Assembly: GCA_021298235.1 (NCBI GenBank) | Contig: JAJTDX010000037.1 | Coordinates: 1-46,193 of the forward strand | From: Cryomorphaceae bacterium | GTDB lineage: Bacteria > Bacteroidota > Bacteroidia > Flavobacteriales > Crocinitomicaceae | Length of the DNA stretch: 46,193 bases | Direction of reading: 5' to 3' | Part shown: positions 25,103-32,319 of the stretch, in pieces | Layout: the number at the start of each line of letters is the position of its first letter | Numbering within the stretch: position 1 is the stretch's first letter | Made by a program: the position numbers and the translations under genes | The notes under the pieces: generated by a model | The model's input: only the letters and a program-made list of their open reading frames with translations | The model's database searches: none | Told to the model about the DNA's origin: nothing

Positions 25103-25154
25103 TAATTTGTTTGTTAAACATTTTTGTTTAAGTTTGTGATGTATTCATTAAACA
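25091..25154. promoter_or_regulatory. Two tandem dyad operators over the photo-defence promoter
   Basis: Site 1: TGTTTAAC (25091-25098), 14-base gap, GTTAAACA (25113-25120), exact inverted halves. Site 2: TGTTTAAG (25125-25132), 14-base gap, ATTAAACA (25147-25154), the same dyad with the outermost inner base changed in each half. The two sites are 34 bases apart. Site 1 spans the -33 element; site 2 spans the -7 element and the start site, a layout expected for repression. The halves of each site are 22 bases apart centre to centre, about two helical turns. The regulator is not encoded in the window in any obvious form. Confidence 0.7.
25106..25136 (+). promoter_or_regulatory. Promoter of the sigma factor-carotenoid-photolyase operon
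   Basis: TTTG (25106-25109), 19-base spacer, TAAGTTTG (25129-25136): both Bacteroidota housekeeping elements are perfect. The leader is about 20 bases to ATG 25162. The promoter is embedded in the two dyads described separately. Confidence 0.7.
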
Positions 25155-25161
25155 TTTTGAT

Positions 25162-25674
25162 ATGTCAACACTTGAATTCAATGAAGCACTGATAGGTTTA
25201 CAAGGCAATTTGCATTCTTTTGCCATGAGCTTTACGCGCAACAATGAAGATGCGCAAGACCTTACTCAAGAAACAATGCTGAAGGCAATTACCTACAGGA
25301 ACTATTACGCGCCACAGACAAACTTCAAGGCTTGGGTATTTACGATTATGAGAAACATCTTCATCAATCAGTACCGAAGAAAAGTGAAGTCGGGAACTAT
25401 TTTCGATCATTCACAAGACTTGTATCTGCTGAACCAACCGGGCGATGCATTGAATTCCCCCATTCAGAAATTGGCAGTTTCAGAAATTCAAGCACAAATT
25501 GACAAACTTGAGGATGAATATAAGGTGCCATTTCACATGCATTTCAAAGGATTCAAATACAAAGAAATATCCGATCAGCTCGGTATTCCAATTGGCACGG
25601 TTAAAAGCCGTATCTTCATAGCCAGAAAAAAACTAATGGAGTCATTGCCGGAATTCAATTACAGTCTAAACTGA
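25162..25674 (+). CDS. ECF-type sigma-70 family RNA polymerase sigma factor
   Basis: 170 residues. Region 2 about residues 10-75 (N-E-D-A-Q-D-L-T-Q-E-T-M-L-K-A, then N-F-K-A-W-V-F-T-I-M-R-N-I-F-I-N), region 4 about 115-165 with helix-turn-helix Y-K-E-I-S-D-Q-L-G-I-P-I-G-T-V-K-S-R. No anti-sigma factor gene follows; instead the stop overlaps the crtI start (TGATG). Placement at the head of a carotenoid and photolyase operon suggests control of a light or singlet-oxygen response, as known for CarQ and for RpoE-ChrR in other phyla, but here it appears to be controlled by transcription rather than by a linked anti-sigma factor. The operon's own promoter looks like the housekeeping type, so the sigma factor may act on other genes. 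Confidence 0.9.
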   Translation: MSTLEFNEALIGLQGNLHSFAMSFTRNNEDAQDLTQETMLKAITYRNYYAPQTNFKAWVFTIMRNIFINQYRRKVKSGTIFDHSQDLYLLNQPGDALNSPIQKLAVSEIQAQIDKLEDEYKVPFHMHFKGFKYKEISDQLGIPIGTVKSRIFIARKKLMESLPEFNYSLN

Positions 25675-27149
25675 TGAAGAAAATTACCATCATCGGTGCC
25701 GGTATCTCCAGCCTTTCCTCAGCCGCATTCCTTTCCAGAGAAGGGTACGATGTAACCGTACTTGAGAAAAATGCGAGTATTGGAGGGCGTGCAAGGCAGT
25801 TTAAAGAAAACGGATTTGTTTTCGATATGGGTCCGAGTTGGTATTGGATGCCTGATGTGTTCGAACAATTTTATCAAAAATTTGGTCATACTACAAGCGA
25901 TTTCTACGAACTTGTCAGACTCGATCCTTCTTATAGAATTTTTTGGCAGGACGACAGTCATTCCGATATTCCTGCAAATGAAGAGGAGTTGCATGCATGG
26001 TTCGAGAGTCTAGAACCCGGGAGCAGCATCAAATTGAAAAAGTTTCTTTCCGAAGCAAAGTACAAATATGAAGTGGGAATAAATGATCTGGTATACAAAC
26101 CCGGATTAAGACTTACTGAGTATGCTGATTTCCGGATTCTTAAAGGTCTTTTTAAATTAAATCTTCTTTCCTCTTTTTCGAAATATATTCGTCAATATTT
26201 TAAAAACGAAAAAATCCTAAGCTTACTTGAGTTTCCCGTTTTGTTTCTTGGGGCCATGCCTGAGGAGACTCCTGCTCTTTATTCACTTATGAATTATGCA
26301 GATATTTCTTTAGGTACCTGGTATCCTATGGGGGGCATGCATAAGTTCGTTGAAGCCTTCGAACAAATAGCCCGTGAAAACGGCTCGAAAATTCTCACCG
26401 AACAAAACGTTAGCGGGATGAAATACCAGAATCGCAATTTGTCACATGTGGTAAGCAATGGTGCAGATTTCGAGACGGACATTCTTATTTCAGGCGCAGA
26501 TTACCGACATACAGAAACAGTGTTAAATGGAAAAGCTAATTACAGTGATGAATACTGGAACAAAAGAACCATGGCACCATCCTGCTTATTGTTTTACATC
26601 GGAGTCAATAAACGTGTAGAAAACTTATTGCACCACAATCTGTTTTTCGACGAGCCATTCGCACAACATGCTGTTGAAATCTATAAGGATCCAAAATGGC
26701 CAACTGCCCCGCTTTTTTATGTAAGCGCGCCTTCGAAAACAGATCCGTCAGTAGCACCTGAAGGTCATGAGAATATTTTTATGCTGATTCCCATAGCTCC
26801 AGATCTCGCAGACAACGAAGACTTGCGTGAACAATATTTCGATCTTTTGATGGAACGTCTGGAGAAGAGAACTGGACAGCAAATTAAGGAGCATATTGTC
26901 TACAAGAAAAGTTATTGTATATCCGATTTTAAAAAGGATTACAATGCTTTCAAAGGAAATGCATACGGACTTGCCAATACATTGAGCCAAACCGCATATT
27001 TAAAACCGTCATTAAAGAATAAACACCTTAATAACGTATATTACACCGGTCAGCTGACTGTTCCCGGGCCTGGTGTTCCTCCGGCTATAATTTCAGGAGA
27101 AGTTGTATCCCGTGAGGTAATTAAAAATCATCCACTAATCAAACGCTAA
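25674..27149 (+). CDS. crtI: Phytoene desaturase (CrtI)
   Basis: 491 residues. FAD-dependent desaturase that converts phytoene to lycopene or neurosporene. N-terminal dinucleotide-binding motif I-I-G-A-G-I-S-S-L-S-S-A (6-17) then E-K-N-A-S-I-G-G-R-A-R and D-M-G-P-S-W-Y-W-M-P. The C-terminal signature is Y-Y-T-G-Q-L-T-V-P-G-P-G-V-P-P-A-I-I-S-G. Its ATG shares a base with the sigma-factor stop and crtB follows after 19 bases. It is a full-length member of the bacterial CrtI family. Confidence 0.95.
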   Translation: MKKITIIGAGISSLSSAAFLSREGYDVTVLEKNASIGGRARQFKENGFVFDMGPSWYWMPDVFEQFYQKFGHTTSDFYELVRLDPSYRIFWQDDSHSDIPANEEELHAWFESLEPGSSIKLKKFLSEAKYKYEVGINDLVYKPGLRLTEYADFRILKGLFKLNLLSSFSKYIRQYFKNEKILSLLEFPVLFLGAMPEETPALYSLMNYADISLGTWYPMGGMHKFVEAFEQIARENGSKILTEQNVSGMKYQNRNLSHVVSNGADFETDILISGADYRHTETVLNGKANYSDEYWNKRTMAPSCLLFYIGVNKRVENLLHHNLFFDEPFAQHAVEIYKDPKWPTAPLFYVSAPSKTDPSVAPEGHENIFMLIPIAPDLADNEDLREQYFDLLMERLEKRTGQQIKEHIVYKKSYCISDFKKDYNAFKGNAYGLANTLSQTAYLKPSLKNKHLNNVYYTGQLTVPGPGVPPAIISGEVVSREVIKNHPLIKR

Positions 27150-27168
27150 CACTGAAATCAAACCATCC

Positions 27169-28005
27169 ATGAAAAAACTATTTGACACTATTTCTCACGA
27201 AATGAGTATGCTTACTACAAAGCGCTACAGCACCTCATTCTCACTTGGAATTTCATTTCTTCATAAAAGCATCCACAAGCCGATTTATGCCATTTATGGG
27301 TTTGTCCGTTTTGCCGACGAAATCGTCGACTCTTTCCACGGATACGATCAGGAAAAAATGTTGAAAGAGTTCAAAGAACAAACGTATATTGCTATCGACC
27401 AGGGCATTTCACTCAATCCTATTCTGAACAGTTTTCAGTGGGTGGTGCGTGAATATAACATTCCACTAGAGCTAATAGAAACATTCCTTAATAGTATGGA
27501 AATGGATCTTGTGAAACATTCATACGATAAGGATAAATACGAACAGTATATACTTGGCTCGGCAGAGGTAGTTGGTCTCATGTGCTTGAAGGTTTTTGTA
27601 AATGGAGATGATCGAGAATACGAACGATTGAAACCATTCGCGATGAAGCTTGGCTCCGCATTTCAAAAAATCAACTTTTTGCGTGACCTCAAAGCGGATT
27701 ACCAAGAGCTTGGCAGAACCTATTTTCCGGGTATCGACCTGAACGAGTTTAACGGAACGGTCAAAAAGGAGATTGAAGCAGACATAGAGATCGATTTCAA
27801 AAAAGGGTACGAGGGTATTCTTCAACTGCCGAAAAAAGCGAGATTTGGTGTGTATATGGCGTACATATATTACTATAAATTATTCGCTAAAATCAAGTCA
27901 ACTCCGGCTGAAGTGATTCTGAATGAGCGCATTAGAATTCCAAACAACAAGAAATACAGATTATTTGTAACTTCTTTCCTAAGACACAATTTAAACCTTC
28001 TCTAA
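27169..28005 (+). CDS. crtB: Phytoene synthase (CrtB; squalene/phytoene synthase family)
   Basis: 278 residues. Condenses two geranylgeranyl diphosphates to phytoene. Substrate-Mg motifs: first Asp-rich A-D-E-I-V-D-S-F (DExxD), second N-F-L-R-D-L-K-A-D-Y-Q-E-L-G-R-T-Y-F-P (RDxxxD). Family opening T-K-R-Y-S-T-S-F-S-L-G. Slightly short compared with about 290-300 residues for many CrtB, but all motifs are present. It lies between crtI and idi; the GGPP supply may come from the polyprenyl synthase encoded at 41.9 kb. No lycopene cyclase or carotenoid hydroxylase gene is in this operon. Confidence 0.93.
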   Translation: MKKLFDTISHEMSMLTTKRYSTSFSLGISFLHKSIHKPIYAIYGFVRFADEIVDSFHGYDQEKMLKEFKEQTYIAIDQGISLNPILNSFQWVVREYNIPLELIETFLNSMEMDLVKHSYDKDKYEQYILGSAEVVGLMCLKVFVNGDDREYERLKPFAMKLGSAFQKINFLRDLKADYQELGRTYFPGIDLNEFNGTVKKEIEADIEIDFKKGYEGILQLPKKARFGVYMAYIYYYKLFAKIKSTPAEVILNERIRIPNNKKYRLFVTSFLRHNLNLL

Positions 28006-28554
28006 TTGAATCACACTGCACAAGATCACGTAATCCTAGTTGATGAATACGACCAGGAGCTTGGACTGATGGAGAAACATGAAGCCCATAAAAAAGGACT
28101 TCTTCACAGAGCATTTTCGGCATTCGTTTTCAACAGTAATGGAGAGCTATTGTTGCAAAGACGTGCCTTTGGTAAATATCACTCAGAGGGACTCTGGACA
28201 AATACGTGTTGCAGTCACCCTATCTCTGGTGAATCAATAGTAGATGCGGGCAAACGAAGACTGGGAGAAGAAATGGGATTTGAAACACAGCTTACCCCTA
28301 CTTTTAATTTCATTTATAAAGCAGAGCTCGACAACGGTTTCACAGAGTATGAGCTTGATCATGTTCTCATTGGTATTTCGGACGAAACACCACATTTGAA
28401 TACGTCCGAAGCCATGTCCTTCAAATGGGCAAACCTCTCAGATATAAAAGCTGATATGGTCAATAATCCTGCTCAGTATACTGTTTGGTTCAGGATTATT
28501 ATGAATGAACATTTTGAAGAGCTTACATCAAGTATCGCCCATGAAAGTTTGTAG
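28006..28554 (+). CDS. idi: Isopentenyl-diphosphate delta-isomerase, type I
   Basis: 182 residues, Nudix fold. Interconverts IPP and DMAPP and so sets the ratio for carotenoid chain building. Catalytic Cys in W-T-N-T-C-C-S-H-P and catalytic Glu in E-Y-E-L-D-H-V; Nudix-like G-K-R-R-L-G-E-E-M-G-F; H-K-K-G-L-L-H-R-A-F-S. The start is a TTG directly after the crtB stop. The only inner ATG would remove the conserved D-E-Y-D-Q-E opening, so TTG is preferred. Translation is likely coupled to crtB. Confidence 0.94.
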   Translation: MNHTAQDHVILVDEYDQELGLMEKHEAHKKGLLHRAFSAFVFNSNGELLLQRRAFGKYHSEGLWTNTCCSHPISGESIVDAGKRRLGEEMGFETQLTPTFNFIYKAELDNGFTEYELDHVLIGISDETPHLNTSEAMSFKWANLSDIKADMVNNPAQYTVWFRIIMNEHFEELTSSIAHESL

Positions 28555-28945
28555 GAGAGAAACATTCAATGCCGCCCACCGCTTGTTCAATCCTGAGTGG
28601 AGTGATGAAAAGAATCGTGAAGTTTTCGGAAAATGCAGTAACCCAAATTATCATGGGCATAACTATGTTTTGGAAACATGGATTGAGGGACCAATCGATC
28701 CGGTCACAGGGTATGTGATCGACCTCAAAAAATTGAAAGATTTGATTCGAAATGAAATTTGCGAACGATTTGATCACAGAAACCTCAATCTGGATTGTGA
28801 AGAATTCAAATCTCTAAAGCCTTCTGCAGAAAATATTGCCGTAGTTACCTGGAATATTCTTAGGGAGCACCTGGAGCCGCATCTAAATCTTACGGTAAAG
28901 TTGTGGGAAACAGAAAATAATATTGTGGAATTTAACGGGAAATGA
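28541..28945 (+). CDS. 6-pyruvoyl-tetrahydropterin synthase / 6-carboxy-tetrahydropterin synthase (QueD) family
   Basis: 134 residues. Family enzymes act on dihydroneopterin triphosphate. Zinc histidines are visible: F-N-A-A-H-R-L near the N-terminus and the C-S-N-P-N-Y-H-G-H-N segment with catalytic Cys and the H-x-H pair; later F-D-H-R-N-L-N and a C-terminal W-E-T-E. The G-K-C-x-N-P-N-x-H-G-H form is closer to animal PTPS than to E. coli QueD. The product could be 6-pyruvoyl-tetrahydropterin, the queuosine precursor, or a folate-type pterin. The ATG overlaps idi by 14 bases and the stop overlaps the photolyase start (ATGA). Its place between carotenoid and photolyase genes suggests a link to light, discussed in the findings. 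Confidence 0.9.
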   Translation: MKVCRRETFNAAHRLFNPEWSDEKNREVFGKCSNPNYHGHNYVLETWIEGPIDPVTGYVIDLKKLKDLIRNEICERFDHRNLNLDCEEFKSLKPSAENIAVVTWNILREHLEPHLNLTVKLWETENNIVEFNGK

Positions 28946-30237
28946 GTGCGATTTTCTGGCACCGTCGCGACCTTCGTATAGAAGATAACGCTGGCTTATA
29001 CAAAGCCCTAAGTCAACAAACAGATGTTCTGCCAATATTCATATTTGATAGCAACATACTAGAATCTTTATCGAAGGTTGATCAGCGGGTGCGCTTCATC
29101 CATGAATGTCTCAAAACACTTAAAAAGGAATATCAAGCACTTGGGAGAGATCTTTTAGTCGTACATGGTGATCCCAAAGTCCTAATACCAGAGCTTGCTG
29201 TCCAGTACGCCGTGAGTGGAGTGTATACTAATCGAGACTACGAACCGTATGCTGCGAAAAGAGATCAGTTCATTTTTGAAAAACTTAAAGAATTGAACAT
29301 CCCGTTCATAGGAACAAAGGATCATGTAATTTTTGAAAAGAACGAAGTCTTGAAAGCTGATGGCACACCTTACACCGTTTTTACTCCCTACTCGAGAAAA
29401 TGGAAAGCCACGCTTCAAAACGAGCATCTAGAGTCATTTGATGTTTCATCGCTCAAAGAGAATCTTAGAAAAAATGTACGTACTGAGCTTCCAACTCTTG
29501 GTCAACTTGGATTTGAAGACACTCAAATACATCCATTTCCAAAAACACTTGTGGAGGATGATGTTCTGAAAAAGTACAAGGAACGTAGAGATATACCAGC
29601 TGTTGGAGGAACAAGCAAATTGAGTATTCACCTTCGCTTTGGCACCATCAGTATACGAAAACTGGCAAAACAAGCCATGCGAACGAGCGAAACCTATTTG
29701 AATGAATTGATCTGGAGAGAATTCTATCAAATGATTCTCTATCACTTTCCTCATTCTATAGAGCGGTCTTTTAAACCTGCATATGACCGTATTGTTTGGG
29801 AAAGAAATGAGGAACATTATAAAGCATGGTGCGAGGGCCGAACAGGCTATCCACTCGTCGATGCAGGGATGCGTGAACTTAATGAAACCGGTTTCATGCA
29901 CAACCGCGTTCGGATGGTAACCGCAAGCTTTCTGACAAAACATTTGTTATTGGATTGGAGGCTTGGAGAAGCTTATTTTGCAGAAAAGTTGCTCGATTTT
30001 GAGTTGGCAAGCAATGTTGGAGGATGGCAGTGGGCAGCCGGTACAGGATGTGATGCAGCACCATATTTTCGAGTGTTTAATCCTCAAAGTCAGCAAGAAA
30101 AATTTGATCCAAAGTTTGAATACATTAAAAAATGGGTGCCCGAATTCGGAACAGCAAATTACCCACAACCAATTGTAGAACATACGTTTGCTCGAAACCG
30201 TGCCATCACCCGGTACAAAGAAGGATTGAACACATGA
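28942..30237 (+). CDS. phr: Deoxyribodipyrimidine photolyase (cryptochrome/photolyase family, class I type)
   Basis: 431 residues. Uses blue light and reduced FAD to split cyclobutane pyrimidine dimers. N-terminal antenna-binding Rossmann part (I-F-W-H-R-R-D-L-R-I-E-D-N), C-terminal FAD-binding helical part: G-G-T-S-K-L-S-I-H-L-R-F-G, N-E-L-I-W-R-E-F-Y, G-Y-P-L-V-D-A-G-M-R-E-L, H-N-R-V-R-M, N-V-G-G-W-Q-W-A-A-G-T-G-C-D-A-A-P-Y-F-R. The conserved Asn after R-V-E-L-A-S (here E-L-A-S-N) fits a CPD photolyase rather than a plant cryptochrome. The antenna cofactor (folate, deazaflavin or other) cannot be read directly. Coupled by four-base overlaps to both neighbours. Confidence 0.94.
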   Translation: MSAIFWHRRDLRIEDNAGLYKALSQQTDVLPIFIFDSNILESLSKVDQRVRFIHECLKTLKKEYQALGRDLLVVHGDPKVLIPELAVQYAVSGVYTNRDYEPYAAKRDQFIFEKLKELNIPFIGTKDHVIFEKNEVLKADGTPYTVFTPYSRKWKATLQNEHLESFDVSSLKENLRKNVRTELPTLGQLGFEDTQIHPFPKTLVEDDVLKKYKERRDIPAVGGTSKLSIHLRFGTISIRKLAKQAMRTSETYLNELIWREFYQMILYHFPHSIERSFKPAYDRIVWERNEEHYKAWCEGRTGYPLVDAGMRELNETGFMHNRVRMVTASFLTKHLLLDWRLGEAYFAEKLLDFELASNVGGWQWAAGTGCDAAPYFRVFNPQSQQEKFDPKFEYIKKWVPEFGTANYPQPIVEHTFARNRAITRYKEGLNT

Positions 30238-30701
30238 AACACACTTTAGAAATCGGAGATCTTTGTCCTGTCTTCAGTCTTGAAGATCAGTTCGGAAACC
30301 TCTTTGACTTTGAACAAATACTCGGAAAACGAGTGGTCGTTATCTTCTTTTATCCGAAAGACAATACAAGCGGATGCATCAAGGAAGTATGCTCCTTTCG
30401 TGACCAATATGAAGTGTTTAAAGAGCTTGGTGCCGAGGTGATAGGCGTTTCCTCCGACAGTGTAAGCTCACACCTCGGATTTGCAGAAAAACATCGCTTG
30501 CCTTATACCTTGCTCTCGGACTCTAAAGGTGAACTTCGGAAAAAATTTGGTGTTCCAAAAAGTTTATTCGGTTTAATTCCCGGAAGAGTGAGCTACGTCA
30601 TTGGGAATGACAGACGTATCAAAGGAATGTTCAATGCAATGACCGATCCTGTTGGTCACGTCAGCTACGCCGTGAATTGTATTAAGGAACTCAACGCCTA
30701 A
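30234..30701 (+). CDS. bcp: Bcp/PrxQ-type thioredoxin-dependent peroxiredoxin
   Basis: 155 residues. Reduces hydrogen and organic peroxides. Peroxidatic region F-Y-P-K-D-N-T-S-G-C-I-K-E-V-C-S-F-R-D: peroxidatic Cys with a second Cys five residues later, as in the atypical two-Cys PrxQ class. The common P before G-C is Ser here. ATG 30234 overlaps the photolyase TGA (ATGA), making this the last gene of the photo-oxidative operon. A longer upstream frame lies within phr and was not used. It overlaps the convergent Crp/Fnr gene by 11 bases. Confidence 0.93.
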   Translation: MKHTLEIGDLCPVFSLEDQFGNLFDFEQILGKRVVVIFFYPKDNTSGCIKEVCSFRDQYEVFKELGAEVIGVSSDSVSSHLGFAEKHRLPYTLLSDSKGELRKKFGVPKSLFGLIPGRVSYVIGNDRRIKGMFNAMTDPVGHVSYAVNCIKELNA

Positions 30702-31290
30702 GCAACTGTTTTTTCATTCTGCTTAATGACTCAGGCATAATTCCGAGATAGGAAGCGATCTGATGCTGTGGAACCAACTGTTCGATTCCAGGAGATCTTT
30801 TCAGGAGCTCCTCATATCGCTCGGCAGCACTTGAACTTAACGTCATTAAAAATCGCTTTTGAAAGGCAGATAAATGCTTTTGTAGCATAATTCGAAATAC
30901 CCTTTCCAATTTAGGTACTTTCTCCAAAAGTTCTTCTTTCTCTCTCGGTCCTATTGACAAAACAAGCGTATCCTCAAGTGCCTGAACACTTAAACTACAA
31001 GGATCCCCTGTGAGCGTGGCAGCCATATCCCCCACCCACCACTCAGGAAAAGCAAAATGCAATACATGTTCAGTCGCTTTGTCATCCGTATAAAAAACTC
31101 GAAGCGTACCTCTAACGACAAAGCATTCACGGACATTGTTCGAACCCTGTTCAAAAAGAAAAGTTCGCTTGGGTATAAACAGCAATTCGTAGAATGAAGC
31201 AATATGTTCTTGTTCTTCAGCCGTCAAAGGGACGCGTTGAGCTAAATAGTTTTTCAATAAGTTTCGGGAAGAATCCAAATCACCGTTCAT
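30691..31290 (-). CDS. Crp/Fnr family transcriptional regulator
   Basis: 199 residues. Cyclic-nucleotide-binding-like beta-barrel about residues 20-115 (F-V-V-R-G-T-L-R-V-F-Y-T-D-D) and a short C-terminal helix-turn-helix (H-Q-I-A-S-Y-L-G-I-M-P-E-S-L-S-R-M-K-K-Q-L). No Cys cluster for an Fnr iron-sulfur centre. The G-E-(I/L)-x-x10-R-T/S-A phosphate-binding cassette of true cAMP binders is not obvious; it reads W-W-V-G-D-M-A-A-T-L, as in many Bacteroidota members. The target is unknown. A perfect -7 element sits four bases before the ATG, so the mRNA is probably leaderless. Confidence 0.88.
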   Translation of the reverse strand: MNGDLDSSRNLLKNYLAQRVPLTAEEQEHIASFYELLFIPKRTFLFEQGSNNVRECFVVRGTLRVFYTDDKATEHVLHFAFPEWWVGDMAATLTGDPCSLSVQALEDTLVLSIGPREKEELLEKVPKLERVFRIMLQKHLSAFQKRFLMTLSSSAAERYEELLKRSPGIEQLVPQHQIASYLGIMPESLSRMKKQLLRR

Positions 31291-31294
31291 AAGT

Positions 31295-31302
31295 CAAAAG
31301 TA
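31295..31302 (-). promoter_or_regulatory. -7 element of the Crp/Fnr gene, leaderless spacing
   Basis: TACTTTTG on the minus strand, then ACTT, then ATG 31290. A TTG lies 20 bases upstream as a possible -33 element, and a TTCCGGAA palindrome (31315-31322) lies in between, near a position where a regulator could act. Confidence 0.6.
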
Positions 31303-31359
31303 CAATTATTGCATTTCCGGAACAATGACAGAAAATAATTGTTAATCTAAAAACAACCT

Positions 31360-31755
31360 ATGTACCAACTACGCAGAGAACAACTCGTCAAAACAGACCT
31401 ACAAACATGTTGGGATTTCTTCTCATCACCTAAGAATCTAAGTAAAATAACACCCTCATACATGGGGTTTGATATCCTCACAGAGGTTCCGGAGAAGATG
31501 TATGAAGGCATGATGATCGCCTATCAGGTTAGACCTCTATTTGGAATCCCAATGGAATGGATCACTGAAATCACGCACATTAAAGAAGGTGCCTTTTTCG
31601 TGGATGAGCAACGCAAAGGGCCTTATAAAATATGGCATCACGAACACCACTTCCAAGAAACTGAACAAGGCATTCTTATGAACGACATAGTAACCTACGA
31701 AATGCCGCTCGGACCGGCACATCGATTCAAAGTGGTAGATGAATTGTTCAAATAA
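31360..31755 (+). CDS. SRPBCC-family ligand-binding protein, short C-terminus
   Basis: 131 residues. START/Bet v1-like helix-grip fold as in the SRPBCC proteins often annotated near SulA/YfcH-type epimerases: W-D-F-F-S-S-P-K-N-L-S-K-I-T-P, M-G-F-D-I-L, M-E-W-I-T-E-I-T-H-I, F-V-D-E-Q-R-K-G-P-Y-K-I-W-H-H-E-H-H-F. The usual family C-terminus continues about 20-25 residues past P-L-G-P with another helix. Here the segment between P-L-G-P and the end is shortened and the protein stops at V-V-D-E-L-F-K, so the closing helix is incomplete. Ligand unknown. It converges with the cupin gene with one base between stop codons. Confidence 0.75.
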   Translation: MYQLRREQLVKTDLQTCWDFFSSPKNLSKITPSYMGFDILTEVPEKMYEGMMIAYQVRPLFGIPMEWITEITHIKEGAFFVDEQRKGPYKIWHHEHHFQETEQGILMNDIVTYEMPLGPAHRFKVVDELFK

Positions 31756-31756
31756 T

Positions 31757-32155
31757 TCATTCTGAGGTTACTCCTTGATAAAGCGCCTGATTCTCCATGG
31801 CCTCCTTTCGTGTAGAGCGAATGATTTTGTCTCGGTGGTGCGGTGGAGAATAAATTGTGTAAAGTTTGAGCAATTGATGTTTACCGGAATTGATCAGATT
31901 ATGATTGGCGCCCATTGGTACCATGATGGCATCGCCTTCCTTTACAGCATGTCTCATACCATCGAGAACAAAGATTCCCTCACCACTTTCAATCCTAAAA
32001 AATTGATCATTGGTGTGGTGCAGCTCTTCCCCGATCTCTTCTCCGGGCAACAAGCTCATTAATACGAGTTGACTATGGTCAGAGGTATATAGTACTTTTC
32101 TGAAATTTGTATTTTGAAGAGCCTCAGCTTCAATGTGCGTAACATATCCTTTCAT
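31757..32155 (-). CDS. Cupin-domain protein
   Basis: 132 residues, a single small beta-barrel. Motif 1 region G-E-E-I-G-E-E-L-H-H-T-N-D-Q-F-F-R-I-E-S-G-E-G (about 38-60) and motif 2 P-M-G-A-N-H-N-L-I-N-S-G (about 78-90), giving His ligands for a metal. The usual Glu ligand of motif 1 is Gln (D-Q-F), typical of this subgroup. No catalytic role can be given; related proteins are often called mannose-6-phosphate isomerase-like only by fold. It is a single gene, divergent from yceI. Confidence 0.82.
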   Translation of the reverse strand: MKGYVTHIEAEALQNTNFRKVLYTSDHSQLVLMSLLPGEEIGEELHHTNDQFFRIESGEGIFVLDGMRHAVKEGDAIMVPMGANHNLINSGKHQLLKLYTIYSPPHHRDKIIRSTRKEAMENQALYQGVTSE

Positions 32156-32207
32156 AATTGTTTGTTTTTGGGTTTAAGCGCAAAGTAATTTTCAAATCGA
32201 GGTAATT

Positions 32208-32242
32208 ATTGGATATTCTATCAACCTAATAATTGATATTCT
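32208..32242. repeat. Imperfect direct repeat between cupin and yceI genes
   Basis: ATTGGATATTCT (32208-32219) and ATTGATATTCT (32232-32242), start-to-start distance 24 bases. It lies between the diverging promoters; a near-match -7 (TTACTTTG, minus strand, 32181-32188) for the cupin gene is on one side. It may be an operator or chance in AT-rich DNA. Confidence 0.35.
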
Positions 32243-32289
32243 CCCTAATTTCCTTAACATACATCAATCTGTTCTGTGGTCCATTCAAA

Positions 32290-32297
32290 TACCTTTG
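32290..32297 (+). promoter_or_regulatory. -7 promoter element for yceI
   Basis: TACCTTTG, perfect to TAnnTTTG, giving a leader of about 18 bases to ATG 32320. No good -33 match is visible. Confidence 0.5.
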
Positions 32298-32319
32298 AAC
32301 TTCATTTAAAATAAAAACT

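Noticed and set aside
29446..29943. Minus-strand 165-codon frame in the photolyase gene
   Set aside because: Antisense of a highly conserved photolyase; no recognisable domain or promoter.
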